A stretch of 64,000 nucleotides of DNA, taken from the NCBI GenBank assembly GCA_022841375.1, contig JALHRQ010000004.1, positions 124,001 to 188,000 of the forward strand, given 5' to 3'. Origin of the DNA: Burkholderiales bacterium (GTDB lineage Bacteria > Pseudomonadota > Gammaproteobacteria > Burkholderiales > SG8-41). How positions within the stretch are numbered: position 1 is the stretch's first letter; each line of letters opens with the position of its first letter. The translations under genes and the position numbers were made by a program. Below the pieces are notes generated by a model, which worked only from the letters and a program-made list of their open reading frames with translations, ran no database searches and was not told where the DNA came from. Below are positions 17,421-28,768 of the stretch, piece after piece.

Positions 17421-18416
17421 ATGACGTTTTTTTCAAAAGGCGCTTGCGCCCGCCGCTGGCTGGGCCTCGCTGCTGCGGCACTGATGCTGGCCGCCGGTCC
17501 CGTTTTCGCCCAGCAATACCCGAGCAAACCGGTGCGCATGATCGTGCCGTATCCCCCGGGCGGCGCCACCGACGTCATTGGCCGCATCATGGCCCAGCGC
17601 CTTTCGGCAGCCATGGGCCAGCAGTTCATCATCGACAACCGCGGCGGTGCCGGCGGCAATATCGGTGCCGACGCCGTGGCCAAATCGCCGGCGGACGGAT
17701 ACACGCTGCTGGTGGGTGCGCTGACTTCGCATTCGATCATGGCGACGCTGGAAAAAGACACCATACGCTACAACCTCGAACGCGACCTGGTGCCGATCGC
17801 CGTGGTCGGCTCGGTGCCGTTGGTCTGGGTGGTGCATCCGTCGATGCCGATGAAAAACTTCAAGGAATTCATCGCCTATGCCAAGGCCAATCCGGGCAAG
17901 CTGAACTATGCTTCTTCGGGCGCCGGTGCGCCGCAGCGCATGTGCGCCGAACTGTTCAAGCGCACGGTCGGCGCCGACATGGTGCATGTGCCGTACAAAG
18001 GCAGCGGCCCGGCGATGGCCGATCTTGCCGGCGGCCACGTGCTGACGATGTGCGAAACCGTGCCGGCGGCGCTGCCGCTGATCAAGGCCGGCAAGTTGCG
18101 TCCGCTCGCAGTCACCACTGCAAGCCGCATTTCGATGCTGCCCGATGTGCCGACCGCTGCCGAGCAGGGCATGCGCGGCTACGAAGTGAGTTCCATGTTC
18201 GGCATCCTCGCGCCGGCCGGCACGCCGCGCCCGGTCATCGACCGCCTTAACGCTGAACTGGCGAAAATCCTCGCCAGTCGCGAAGTGCAGGAGCAGATGC
18301 TGCTGCAGGGCGCCTATGCCGTGCAGACCACGCCGGATCAGGCTGCAGCGCGGGTGAAGCAGGAAATCGCGATGTGGGCGAAGGTCATTCGCGAAGCCAA
18401 TATCAAACCGGATTGA
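17421..18416 (+). CDS. Bug-family (TTT) periplasmic substrate-binding protein
   Basis: A 331-residue classical Bug protein. The start at 17421 (MTFFSKGACARRW) follows GGAG; the signal peptide ends at FAQQYPS. The first ligand loop is VPYPPGGATDVIGR, then DNRGGAGGNIGAD and PADGYTLL, followed by the second lobe MVHVPYKGSGPAMADLAGGHV. Convergent with the Crp/Fnr-type gene, 22 nt away. No transporter membrane subunits adjoin it, so it is an orphan receptor. Confidence 0.9.
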   Translation: MTFFSKGACARRWLGLAAAALMLAAGPVFAQQYPSKPVRMIVPYPPGGATDVIGRIMAQRLSAAMGQQFIIDNRGGAGGNIGADAVAKSPADGYTLLVGALTSHSIMATLEKDTIRYNLERDLVPIAVVGSVPLVWVVHPSMPMKNFKEFIAYAKANPGKLNYASSGAGAPQRMCAELFKRTVGADMVHVPYKGSGPAMADLAGGHVLTMCETVPAALPLIKAGKLRPLAVTTASRISMLPDVPTAAEQGMRGYEVSSMFGILAPAGTPRPVIDRLNAELAKILASREVQEQMLLQGAYAVQTTPDQAAARVKQEIAMWAKVIREANIKPD

Positions 18417-18438
18417 TGGCCGTGCAGGATCGGCCACC

Positions 18439-19149
18439 TTACTTCCCGTGGCTGAGGCGGTAAATTTCCTTGACTACACCGTAGCAGTTGCACGCCGCTG
18501 CTTCCAGACGTACGGGATCGAGGATCTGGATGTTGCCGCGGGAGTAAGTAATCAGTTTGAGCTTCTGCAGTTTCATCGCGGCGCCGGTAATGCCGACCCG
18601 CCGTACGCCGAGCATGACCGACAAAAAAGCGTGGGTCAGGTGGAAGTTGCGGGATTTGACGCGGTCGCGGGTTGCCAGCAACCATCGGGCCAGGCGTGCG
18701 TCAACGGTATGGAACTGGTTGCAGGCGGCAGTTTGAGCAGCCTGGCTCATCAGCGCATTGTTAAACCGGAACATTTCGCGGAACCAGTGGCTGTTGGTTC
18801 CCAGTTCCTTGCGCAGGCGCGATGACTCGATGCGCAGTGCCGTGCCCTCTGCCTGAACCAGCGCGCGCAGATGTGAAACATGGATGCCCAGCGTTGTCGA
18901 TTCGCCGACAACGCCTTCATAACCGACAACGGCGACTTCGGCCGCTTTGTTCGGACCGACAACGGCCAGCAGTGAAATCACGCCGCTTTCCGGGAAATAG
19001 ACATGCCTTATCGGATCGCCGGGTTCATACAACACTTGCCGGGGCGTCAGCGGCACCGATTCGAGATGGCTTGACAAGCGCTGGTAATCCCCTTTGGGCA
19101 GGGCGGCGAGCAGGCGATTTCGGATATCCGGTCGAACTGGACGTTGCAT
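18439..19149 (-). CDS. Crp/Fnr-family transcriptional regulator (no Fe-S cysteines)
   Basis: About 236 residues: a cyclic-nucleotide-binding-like beta barrel (VLYEPGDPIRHVYFPESGVISLLAVVG), a dimer helix and a C-terminal winged helix (FLSVMLGVRRVGITGAAMKLQKLKLI). The N-terminus has no cysteine cluster, so it is not an oxygen-sensing FNR. The recognition helix VRRVGITGAA lacks the ESR pattern that reads TTGAT boxes, so it is unlikely to be the regulator of the FNR boxes in this window. The start could be ATG 19149 or the in-frame TTG 19170; neither has a strong ribosome site. Confidence 0.82.
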   Translation of the reverse strand: MQRPVRPDIRNRLLAALPKGDYQRLSSHLESVPLTPRQVLYEPGDPIRHVYFPESGVISLLAVVGPNKAAEVAVVGYEGVVGESTTLGIHVSHLRALVQAEGTALRIESSRLRKELGTNSHWFREMFRFNNALMSQAAQTAACNQFHTVDARLARWLLATRDRVKSRNFHLTHAFLSVMLGVRRVGITGAAMKLQKLKLITYSRGNIQILDPVRLEAAACNCYGVVKEIYRLSHGK

Positions 19150-19530
19150 GAGTTTGTGTTCTGTTGCCAAGCCTCGGTTTGCCGAGTTTTTTTGGTAATG
19201 ATTTAAACTGCAAACATTATAAAGATAATAATTAAAACAAGTACTTATGTCCGCTATCGAACATAAAAACGGCGCGTCTGTACGCTGAGATACATACCGG
19301 TCAGAGAGCGCTGGTGTAGCGATTTTTCAAAAGGCGTGATCACTTATCGCGCATCATTGCGCCCGGTGTAATTTAAGTTTGTCGAGACCCGGCGCTGTTG
19401 TTGCGGAAGCGCACGCGCACGTGGTTAATCCGCTGTGACATGGCCGCAACGCATCCCTGTTATGCTTCGGCCCGCGGCGCACTCTGCGCCTGTGCCGGCC
19501 CGGCGTTTACCGGCGGAAAGCAGTATCCCG
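19150..19530. other. Intergenic region between divergent regulator and methyltransferase genes
   Basis: Bases 19195-19270 are AT-rich, with a TATAAT on the minus strand (19216-19221) that may serve the regulator gene, though no -35 lies at a normal distance. The remainder up to the methyltransferase start shows no clear element. If the methyltransferase begins further upstream (GTG 19435 or ATG 19462), part of this stretch is coding. Confidence 0.35.
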
Positions 19531-20667
19531 ATGGAACATCCCCAGATTTTTTTACCCGAAGGCCAGGAACCGGCCTCCGCACGCTGGCATGCCGAAAACG
19601 GCGCACCTGCACCCAAACGCGTGGTCATTGCCGACGACACGATGACCGCCGATACCGCTTATCGCCTGGCGTCCGAAGGCGTCGGCCTGTTGTGGCGCAG
19701 CGATTTCCAGAATGCGCGTCAGCTGCTGCAGGCGTTGATGCGCCGTGTCGACAAACCGCGCAAGCCCAAACGCAAACAGGCGGCACCGGACACCACGCCC
19801 GGTGCCGCATTCCACCGCCATCGCCAGATCCAGGCACAGCGTGCGCATACCTTGTCCATGCTGCTGATTCCTTTTGATGCCGATTACACGATCCCGCTGG
19901 GCCGCGCGCCCGATGTGCATGAAGCCTGTAGCGAAGCCTGGGGGCCCGGTACCGAACCCTGCGTGGCTTCATTGCGCGAACTGCTGGGTCTGATCGGCGC
20001 GCACGAATGGCGCAAAAAAGGTGTTGAAGTCAAAGCGCTGAATGCCCGTATTCATCCGCATTACGGCGTGTTTGCGCCGATCCGCAGCGAATATGTCGGC
20101 CTGGTGGCCGGCGCACCGCTGCCGGCGGAGACGCTGGCGTTCGATATCGGCACCGGCACCGGCGTGCTTGCCGCGATTCTCGCCAAACGTGGTGTAGCCC
20201 GCGTGATTGCCACTGAAAATGACCCCCGCGCCATTACCTGCGCCCGCGACAACATCAAACGTCTGGGCATGGAAGAAAAGGTGGAAGTCATCGAGGCTGA
20301 TCTATTCCCCGAGGGTCGTGCACCGCTGATCGTGTGTAACCCCCCATGGATCCCGTCGACACCCAGCGCGCCGATCGAACGCGCGGTTTACGACCAGGGC
20401 AGCCGCATGCTCAAAGGTTTTATCACCGGTCTCGCCGCGCATCTTGAGCCGGGCGGCGAAGGCTGGTTGCTGCTGTCGGACATTGCCGAGCACCTGGGCC
20501 TGCGCACACGCGCGGAACTGTTGGGCATGATTGAAGCCGCCGGGCTGCAGGTCATCGATACCAAGAATTCACGCCCGCAGCACCCTAAGGCGCGCGATCC
20601 GAATGATCCGCTGCATGCAGCGCGGTCCGAGGAAATGACCACGCTGTGGCGGCTGGGCGTGCGCTGA
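19531..20667 (+). CDS. Class I SAM-dependent methyltransferase (PrmC/HemK-like NPPW motif)
   Basis: A protein of ~378 residues. The SAM-binding motif I is AFDIGTGTGVLAAILAKRG, and the substrate loop is VCNPPWIPSTP. The NPPW signature belongs to methyltransferases acting on a planar amide or exocyclic amine, such as HemK/RsmC types. The N-terminal ~170 residues (TADTAYRLASEGVGLLWRSDFQNARQLLQALMRR) are less familiar and may carry substrate specificity. The start at ATG 19531 (MEHPQIFLPEG) is preferred because residues before it look unconserved; 19435 or 19462 are possible. The target is unknown. Confidence 0.78.
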   Translation: MEHPQIFLPEGQEPASARWHAENGAPAPKRVVIADDTMTADTAYRLASEGVGLLWRSDFQNARQLLQALMRRVDKPRKPKRKQAAPDTTPGAAFHRHRQIQAQRAHTLSMLLIPFDADYTIPLGRAPDVHEACSEAWGPGTEPCVASLRELLGLIGAHEWRKKGVEVKALNARIHPHYGVFAPIRSEYVGLVAGAPLPAETLAFDIGTGTGVLAAILAKRGVARVIATENDPRAITCARDNIKRLGMEEKVEVIEADLFPEGRAPLIVCNPPWIPSTPSAPIERAVYDQGSRMLKGFITGLAAHLEPGGEGWLLLSDIAEHLGLRTRAELLGMIEAAGLQVIDTKNSRPQHPKARDPNDPLHAARSEEMTTLWRLGVR

Positions 20668-20698
20668 CGCAGCAGTTGTGAATTAATCCAAGGGCTGA

Positions 20699-21328
20699 TC
20701 AAGCCTCGCCGCTGGTGAATGCCGCGGCGGGCGGTGCGGTGGCCGCCACCGAGGGATGTTTGGAAAGACGGTCAAACCACGCGCATAATTTCGGGTGGCC
20801 TTCCCGCCACTGCAGATCCAGATTGCGGGTTTCCAGTCCGAGACCGCAGGCCAGCGTCAACTGCGCCAGATTCAGTGGCCCGTTCATCAGCGGGTGTTCG
20901 ATCTCGGCTTCCCATAACGCGGCCATGCGCCGGCTGCGCTGCGCTTCATGGGCGAGGAGTGCGGGTGAACGCTCGTTGCGCGGCCGCACCAGTTCGCGGA
21001 TCCACACGGCCAGCCCATCGGTCATGCTGCGCGCCAGCGCTTCAAGACGGCGCGCTTCCCATCCCGGTTCGCCCGCCGGCAGGTCAAACACCGGTTTGCC
21101 GTCGAGATGATCCAGGTAAGCGCAGATCAGCGCGGACTCCTCCAGTCCGACGCCATCGTCGCGGAGCAGATAAGGCACGCGACCTGAAGGATTGATGCGG
21201 TAGTAGGGACTGTCCGCGTGCCGAGTCTGCGCGGCGATGATTTCGACACGGTCTTGAAGTTTCTTTTCAAGAACTACAATGCGCACGATGCGCGCGTAAG
21301 GCGAGCCCGGCGTGATGTAAAGCTTCAT
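20699..21328 (-). CDS. Glutathione S-transferase family protein
   Basis: A 209-residue protein with a thioredoxin-like N-terminal domain (MKLYITPGSPYARIVRIVVLEKKLQD, Ser9-Pro10-Tyr11 at the GSH site) and cis-Pro and Glu-Ser motifs (GRVPYLLRDDGVGLEESALICAYLD). A helical C-terminal domain follows. Family role: conjugation or reduction with glutathione in the cytoplasm. It lies divergent to the ABC-F gene. The substrate is unknown. Confidence 0.87.
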   Translation of the reverse strand: MKLYITPGSPYARIVRIVVLEKKLQDRVEIIAAQTRHADSPYYRINPSGRVPYLLRDDGVGLEESALICAYLDHLDGKPVFDLPAGEPGWEARRLEALARSMTDGLAVWIRELVRPRNERSPALLAHEAQRSRRMAALWEAEIEHPLMNGPLNLAQLTLACGLGLETRNLDLQWREGHPKLCAWFDRLSKHPSVAATAPPAAAFTSGEA

Positions 21329-21462
21329 GTTCTGCGGGCCCTCATGGGTGATTCAATCTAATGGTGCCGTGCACCAAAAGTGCGGCATTGGAAGCGCAAT
21401 CTGCGTAGAATGCGCCCCTTCGTTTGTTTTGCTGTCTCTGAGCCACTTTATCGCATAACCCC

Positions 21463-23079
<1,617 letters not shown>

Positions 23080-23128
23080 TTCAGGGTTCCGGTTTATGCG
23101 GTTCCGGCACGGGAACCGTGGCTGCGCT

Positions 23129-23743
23129 TCAAGCCGTTGCTCGCAGTTCCCTCAATGCCGACGAAATCACCCGGATCGCGGAGCGCATCAACAGGCAGAC
23201 CAGTCCCAGCGCCACCGCAATGTCGGGCCATCCTGAACCCGTAAGCCAGACGCCGCCGGCGGCGATAAACACCGCAATGTTTGACGCGATATCGTTGCGT
23301 GAGCATTCCCATACCGAACTCATGTTCACGTCCTCATGGCGGTGCCGCCACAACAGGAACAGGCACAGCCCATTAGCGACTAGGCCGAGCAGGCTGAACA
23401 GGCCCATCACTTCGAAGACAGGCAAGGCTGGCACCGCCATTTTCCACGCAATCTGGCTGGCTACCACCAGTGCCGCGAGCAGGATCAGTCCGCCCTTGAA
23501 CAGTGCCACGCGGGCTTTGGTGGCAACGCCCTGCGACACGGCGTACAGGCTCAGCGCGTAGGTCAGCGCGTCGCCAAGATTGTCGAGGCTGTCCGCGAGC
23601 AGCGCGGTTGATTTTCCGTAATATGCTGCGGCGACGATCACCAGAAACATAAACGCATTGACAACCAGCACCGCGCGCAAGGTGCCTCGTTGCCGCTCGC
23701 GCAGGCGATCCAGGGAACAGTCGTTACCGCAACAGCTACTCAT
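23129..23743 (-). CDS. Cation diffusion facilitator-type metal transporter
   Basis: A 204-residue protein with about five or six membrane helices. The DSLDNLGDALTYALSLYAV helix and RHEDVNMSSVWECSRNDIASN segment carry the His/Asp pattern of CDF metal sites. The N-terminus MSSCCGNDCSLD has a Cys cluster that may bind a soft metal. It lacks the cytoplasmic C-terminal domain of full CDF proteins. Likely exports a divalent cation such as zinc; the metal is inferred. Convergent with the ABC-F gene. Confidence 0.82.
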   Translation of the reverse strand: MSSCCGNDCSLDRLRERQRGTLRAVLVVNAFMFLVIVAAAYYGKSTALLADSLDNLGDALTYALSLYAVSQGVATKARVALFKGGLILLAALVVASQIAWKMAVPALPVFEVMGLFSLLGLVANGLCLFLLWRHRHEDVNMSSVWECSRNDIASNIAVFIAAGGVWLTGSGWPDIAVALGLVCLLMRSAIRVISSALRELRATA

Positions 23744-23967
23744 GGGAAGTTTGTGAACCGGTATGTTTTAGCGGTTTATCGCTGGTTGCATGAATCTTAT
23801 CGGCCTTATGCCTGCGGAACCTTGAGCCTGATCAGAGTCACAAAAGTCTGTGTTGCCGCGTGGGGATGGGCCGTGAGCGTATTCGCCCCGATAAAATTCA
23901 ATAAAAACAATAACTTGTTTGTGTCGGGAAGCAAGAGACTTGCGCGTACAGCTGGCTTTTGTGCTGT

Positions 23968-24270
23968 TTAATGATCGGTTGGTCCACCAGCTTTGCGGGA
24001 TGCGATTAACGCGACAATCGAAAGCGTGAGCAGCAGCGGGTAAAACAGCAGCAGGTCGACGCGGATATTGCATTCGCCCGTGCACAGCAAACGCAGCTTC
24101 ATCGCTAGTTCGTACGGAAAATAGGCGAGCCAGGCGAGGGCGGTGAGCAGGATCACGCCGCGTCGCCGACGGAAAAACAGCACTGCAAAGACAATAGCCG
24201 GGATAAGTGCCAGCCAGGGCCAGGCGATAAATATTCCGAGCAGTTTTCCGGGGTCCATAGCCGGTGTCAT
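23968..24270 (-). CDS. Small hypothetical membrane protein
   Basis: A 100-residue protein with three hydrophobic segments: LLGIFIAWPWLALIPAIVFAVLF, GVILLTALAWLAYFPYELAMKL, and LLLFYPLLLTLSIVALIAS. Two cysteines (LLCTGECNIR) lie in the loop between segments two and three, likely on the outside. Start ATG 24270, with an in-frame ATG at 24258 as alternative. Unrecognised family. It follows the disrupted GGDEF gene on the same strand. Confidence 0.6.
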   Translation of the reverse strand: MTPAMDPGKLLGIFIAWPWLALIPAIVFAVLFFRRRRGVILLTALAWLAYFPYELAMKLRLLCTGECNIRVDLLLFYPLLLTLSIVALIASRKAGGPTDH

Positions 24271-24350
24271 CCCAACGTTGAGTTTTAAAGGGTACTGAAA
24301 AAATACTCAGCTTTTCAGGTGTGGGCACCCGGAACACCCGGCGAGTTAAG

Positions 24351-25955
24351 CTAGTTGACGCTGATGCTGACCCGGTCGCGACCGGTGTTTTTGGATTGGA
24401 GGCGGCATCGGCTGCCTGTATCAGTTTATCAGCATCTTCGGCGTGATCCGGAAACAATGCGACGCCGATTGAGGCGGTGATCCTGCCCAGCGGCACACCC
24501 TGAAATATCAAGTTCAAGTTCCTGACCAGTTTACGGATGTGATCGGCTCGCAGGCGAGCGTCGACGAGCGTTGCATCGGGCAGGATCAACAGGAATTCTT
24601 CGCCGCCATAACGGCAGACCATATCACTGCCGCGGACGTTCTGTTCGAGCAGTCGGGCCAGCTCGGTCAATACATAATCACCGGCGGCATGGCCAAAGTC
24701 ATCGTTGATGCGCTTGAAGTGATCGATGTCGAGCATGATGGCGGCCAATGCAGTGGAACCGCGCCGGGCCCGCTCGAACTCCCTGTGCAGAAACTCCATC
24801 AGATAACGCCGGTTGTTGAGTCCCGTCAGCGGATCCGTGACGACCTGTTCGTTAAGCAGTTTCAGTACCTGCTGCAGTTTGTTATCGCGATCCTGCAGCG
24901 CCTGGGTCATTTTGTCGAAAGATGCGCCGATCAGACCCAGTTCTCCGCTGTCATCAGACATTCCGGTTCGTGCATCGAGGTCGCCTGAGTGAACGCGACG
25001 AGCTGCTTTCAACAGTATTTCGACTTTTCGCAGTATATATATTCCGGCGCCGAACCAAGCGCTGATCAACAGCAATATCGTAGCCACTGCAGTGCCGATC
25101 AGGTTGCGCACCAAAGCCCGGTTTGCCTCGGCAAAAACCACGTCCATGGGCATGCTGACCAGTACCTTCATGGGGATCACGCCTTCCGGATTGTCAGTAA
25201 CGGTTTCGTAGGCCCACAGCCTGTACATGCCATCGGTTGCTGGCATTTCGAATACACCGTTTCTGCCGGAGCGCATCCTGTCCAGCACTTGCGGCTGCTG
25301 CATTTTTTTACCGAGAACGCTTGCCTCAAGGGGGGCGCGCGAGAACCGTGCCATCGCGGTCGATGACGGTGACAAAAGTTTGATCCGGAAAATGGTTGTC
25401 TGCAGCTATTTGATTCAGCTTGTCCAGATCAACGGCGACGAAGGCAACGGCGCTGACAACGCCTGTTTCATCTAAAACGGGATAACCGAAATTGATGCCC
25501 TGCTTATGGGTTACGCGGCCGATCTGGTAATCGCCAATCGCGAATTTTCCGGTTTTAAGGGCCATGCTGAAATACAGCCGGTCGGGTGATTAGACCTTGC
25601 CCTGCCACGGGATGGCATTGCAGATCAATAAGCCGTCGGCGCCGAAAATACCCATCGAATGACAGAGGTTGGAACTCCTGGTCAGCAGTTCCGCCAGAAA
25701 TGCGTTACAGCTTTTTTGATCGTACTGCACGCTGGCCGGATTCAGTGAAATGGCCGCAAGTGTCTGTTTAGCGCTTTCGATGATTTGCTGTTGCCGTTGC
25801 GCTGCCTGCAAGGCCAGTCGCCGCATATTATCGACTGCCTGCAATTGTGCGCGTGCGCGTTCGTCCCAAGTGCTGTAAATGGTGAGCGCCAATGCCGGCA
25901 GGGCGGCAAGGATGACCAGAAGAACGATTCGGCCACGGGTGCTTAACGCTTTCAA
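24351..25955 (-). pseudogene. Disrupted dCACHE-HAMP-GGDEF diguanylate cyclase gene
   Basis: Three pieces make one sensor cyclase. Piece one (from 25955) has a membrane anchor and the start of a periplasmic sensor, ending at TAA 25590-25592. Piece two (DRLYFSMALKTGKFAIGDYQIGR) continues in the same frame to a shift in a run of six C at about 25335. Piece three holds the second membrane helix, HAMP and GGDEF (DPLTGLNNRRYLMEF, signature GGEEF). A further shift near 24405 separates it from its natural end (KNTGRDRVSISVN, stop 24351-24353). GGDEF is catalytically complete, so loss may be recent, or these are sequence errors. It is 18 nt downstream of the EAL gene and probably in the kai operon. 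Confidence 0.82.
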
Positions 25956-25973
25956 GTGGTAATCCGGTACGCT

Positions 25974-28475
25974 TTAATTATTGCCGCAGGTGCCAGGCGG
26001 GTTGATCAATCCATCAATTGAGCGCACAGCCAGGAATTGTGTTTCGAAGATGTCAGCCGGTACCGGTTTGCTGAACAAAAACCCCTGCATTTCGTCACAT
26101 GCCAGCAAGCGCAGCAGCCGCGACTGCTCCTCGGTTTCGACACCTTCTGCCACTACTTTCAGGTCCATTGAATGTGCCAGGTTGATGATCGTCGACACCA
26201 GCGCCAACCGCCTCGGCCCTGCGGTCATGTCGTTCACGAAGGAGCGGTCGATCTTCAGTGAGTCGACGGGTAATCTTGAGAGGTAACTCAATGACGAAAA
26301 TCCGGTTCCGAAGTCGTCGATGGCGATCGTCACACCCAGGTTGCGGATCGCCTGCAGGCTGGTGATGTTGTGTTCAATGTCTTTCATGATCAGGCTTTCG
26401 GTGATTTCCAGTTCAAGCCCCGCTGCCGCATGCTCGTTGATCTTGATGACCTCGCTGATTTCTGCAATGAAGCCATGATTGCTCAATTGCAGTGGTGACA
26501 CGTTCACTGCAATGCGCACCGCGGGGAAGCCTGCGTTGCGCCAGCGCAGGTAGTCGGCGACGGCTTTCCTGAGCGCCCAGCGACCAACCTCATAGATCAA
26601 TCCGGTTTCCTCCAGGATCGGGATGAATCTCCCCGGCGGCACCAGTCCGCTAGCCGGATCATTCCAGCGAATCAATGCTTCTGCACTGGTCATTTTTCCG
26701 CTGGTAATATTGACCTTGGGCTGGTAATGCAGCACAAATTCTTCGTTTTCGAGTGCGCGACGAAGCTGGTTTTCCAGGGCAAGTTTTCCGGCCACTGCCG
26801 CAGTCATTTTTTGCGTATGAAACAGGAATCGTTCGCCACTGGATTTGGCGTTTTTGAGTGCGGCCTCGGCGTTCTTAAGCAGCATTTCGGCATTGCTGCC
26901 GTCATCCGGGAACTGCGCAGCGCCGACCTTGGTGGCAATACGGAACTCGGCGTCATTGAGGCGGAAGATGTGCTCGAGAGAGGCGGCCATTTTTTTCTCG
27001 ACCAGCCTTGCCAGATTGCCAGTCGACTTGACTACCGGCATCACTACGGCGAAATGATCTGCATCAAACCGGGCCAGGATGTCGGCATTTCCGACGTTGC
27101 GCATCAGCCATTGCGCGGCCTGCCGCAGAAGCTCATCGCCGGCGGGTCGACCGAGGCTGTCATTGATATTCCTGAACCGGTCCAGATCGATCAGGAACAC
27201 GGCCATTCGGTGTCCGCCGGCGACTGCGTTGTCGATGTGCTGCGTCACCCGTTCCAGAAACAGGTTGCGATTGGCGAGTCCTGTGAGCGGTTCGTAAAAG
27301 GCGAGGTAATTGAGCCGTTCCTGCTTGTCGATGAAATCAAGCGCGAAAGTGACATCCTTCATCAGTTCTTCCAGCAGTTTGACTTCTGCTTCATGAAAAA
27401 AACCGGTATCCCCGGAGTACAGCGCAACGACGCCGATAACCTCGTTCATGACGAACAGCGGAAAAACAGCCATCGAGCGAATCCCGGATTCAATGTACTG
27501 GCTGCTAAACAGGACACGGGGATCGTTTATGGAATCGTTGGACAGAATGATCTGCTTTTCCCTGATCGAACGAGCAATCATGGTTTTGGGTGCGTCTTCG
27601 CTGGATGCCAGGATTTTTTTGATGGAACCGATCAGTGCTGCGGTTTTTCCTGTCGAGGCGACCGGGACTATTTTTGTCGTGTCCCGGTCCACCAGGGCAA
27701 GCAGCGCCATGCGGAAACCGCCTTCTTCCACCGCAATCCGGCAGGTCTCCTGGTACAGTTTTTCACGATCACGTACATGAACGATCATCGTATTGATGCT
27801 GCTGAGCATCGCGTAAACCCGGTTCAGGCGTTTGATGCTGCCTTGGTTTTCCTGAAGTTTCCGGTGATTTTCGCGAAATTCGGACTCACTCGCCTGTAAT
27901 GCTTCTTCCGAAAGTTTGCGTGCCGTGATGTTCAGGTGCATGGCCACGGCGCCATGCGGCATGTCATCGACCACCGGTGTCACTGTCATCAGGAACCAGC
28001 GCTGCTCCTCAGGTGAGTGACAGGGATATTCGACCGAGTAGCTTCTGGCGCCGCCTTCTAGTACCGACCGGATGCCGGCGCAGACCTGAGGAGCCTCATC
28101 TGAATCGGCTCCCCGTGCCGCGTCGCAGATCTGAAGGTAATTGAGGCCGACCCCGTATTCCGGTTCCAACAGTTCGTTTGCAGTGGCGAATTGCCGCCAG
28201 GCTTCGTTTACCGAGAGGATGATCCCCTGGCTGTCGAGCAGGGCAATGTGTGCCGGCAGCGCGTTGAGGATGGCCGCCTGCTTCATGGCCTCGGCGTTGC
28301 GTAACTGGTCCTGGGCACGGCGCAGGACGAACAACTTTCCGAAACGATTGGTTACCGTATCCACTTCGCCCGCCGTCAGTACTTCCAGGCGTTCCTCGGT
28401 ATCGTGCAGCAGTTCGATCAAGGCGTCGACTTCGCGGTTTGCGTCCTCCGGAGACGGTGTTTTGTTTCCGCTCAT
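25974..28475 (-). CDS. PAS-GAF-GGDEF(degenerate)-EAL c-di-GMP phosphodiesterase
   Basis: An 833-residue cytoplasmic protein: helical start, PAS (~65-185), GAF (~225-390), GGDEF fold (~395-555) and EAL (~570-815). The GGDEF signature is changed to FDADHF, so cyclase activity should be lost. EAL is intact (AEALIRW, DDFGTGFSS, AVNVSPLQL, and late EGVE), predicting c-di-GMP hydrolysis with the GGDEF-like domain perhaps sensing GTP. Its start overlaps the kaiB stop by 4 nt, so it is translationally coupled to kaiB, tying clock-like proteins to c-di-GMP turnover. Confidence 0.9.
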   Translation of the reverse strand: MSGNKTPSPEDANREVDALIELLHDTEERLEVLTAGEVDTVTNRFGKLFVLRRAQDQLRNAEAMKQAAILNALPAHIALLDSQGIILSVNEAWRQFATANELLEPEYGVGLNYLQICDAARGADSDEAPQVCAGIRSVLEGGARSYSVEYPCHSPEEQRWFLMTVTPVVDDMPHGAVAMHLNITARKLSEEALQASESEFRENHRKLQENQGSIKRLNRVYAMLSSINTMIVHVRDREKLYQETCRIAVEEGGFRMALLALVDRDTTKIVPVASTGKTAALIGSIKKILASSEDAPKTMIARSIREKQIILSNDSINDPRVLFSSQYIESGIRSMAVFPLFVMNEVIGVVALYSGDTGFFHEAEVKLLEELMKDVTFALDFIDKQERLNYLAFYEPLTGLANRNLFLERVTQHIDNAVAGGHRMAVFLIDLDRFRNINDSLGRPAGDELLRQAAQWLMRNVGNADILARFDADHFAVVMPVVKSTGNLARLVEKKMAASLEHIFRLNDAEFRIATKVGAAQFPDDGSNAEMLLKNAEAALKNAKSSGERFLFHTQKMTAAVAGKLALENQLRRALENEEFVLHYQPKVNITSGKMTSAEALIRWNDPASGLVPPGRFIPILEETGLIYEVGRWALRKAVADYLRWRNAGFPAVRIAVNVSPLQLSNHGFIAEISEVIKINEHAAAGLELEITESLIMKDIEHNITSLQAIRNLGVTIAIDDFGTGFSSLSYLSRLPVDSLKIDRSFVNDMTAGPRRLALVSTIINLAHSMDLKVVAEGVETEEQSRLLRLLACDEMQGFLFSKPVPADIFETQFLAVRSIDGLINPPGTCGNN

Positions 28476-28762
28476 GCGATGGCCGCCTCCAGTCCCAGCA
28501 CCTGCAATACAGTCTCTGTTTGGCTTAGCGTGCCGACAATTTTCTGCACGGGGAGGGGGGCGAGCTTGACCAGGGTCGGTGTCATGAAAACGCCATCTGC
28601 CAGCGCGCGCTTGGGATTCCGAAATACATCAATCACGTCGATTTTGTGGCGGCCCGGCAGATGCGTGCGGCAAAGCGCCGCCAGATTGGCGATGGCTTGC
28701 GCAGAGTTGTGCGTATTCCCGGCGACATACAGGCGGAAGCTGAAGGAGGTGTTTCGGGTCAT
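28472..28762 (-). CDS. kaiB: KaiB-like protein
   Basis: A 96-residue thioredoxin-like KaiB protein: FSFRLYVAGNTHNSAQAIANLAALCRTHL, then HKIDVIDVFRNPKRALADGVFMTPTLVKLAPLPVQKIVGTL. In cyanobacteria KaiB binds KaiC and switches fold during the phosphorylation cycle. KaiA is absent here, as in nearly all non-cyanobacteria, so a timer or stress role rather than a true circadian clock is expected. It lies 6 nt after the kaiC stop and overlaps the EAL gene start. Confidence 0.9.
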   Translation of the reverse strand: MTRNTSFSFRLYVAGNTHNSAQAIANLAALCRTHLPGRHKIDVIDVFRNPKRALADGVFMTPTLVKLAPLPVQKIVGTLSQTETVLQVLGLEAAIA

Positions 28763-28768
28763 GGCGGT

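Noticed and set aside
23768-24350. In-frame extension of the GGDEF ORF down to 23768
   Set aside because: The translation after ~24405 is out of the natural frame, and the true end (SISVN, stop at 24351) is in another frame.
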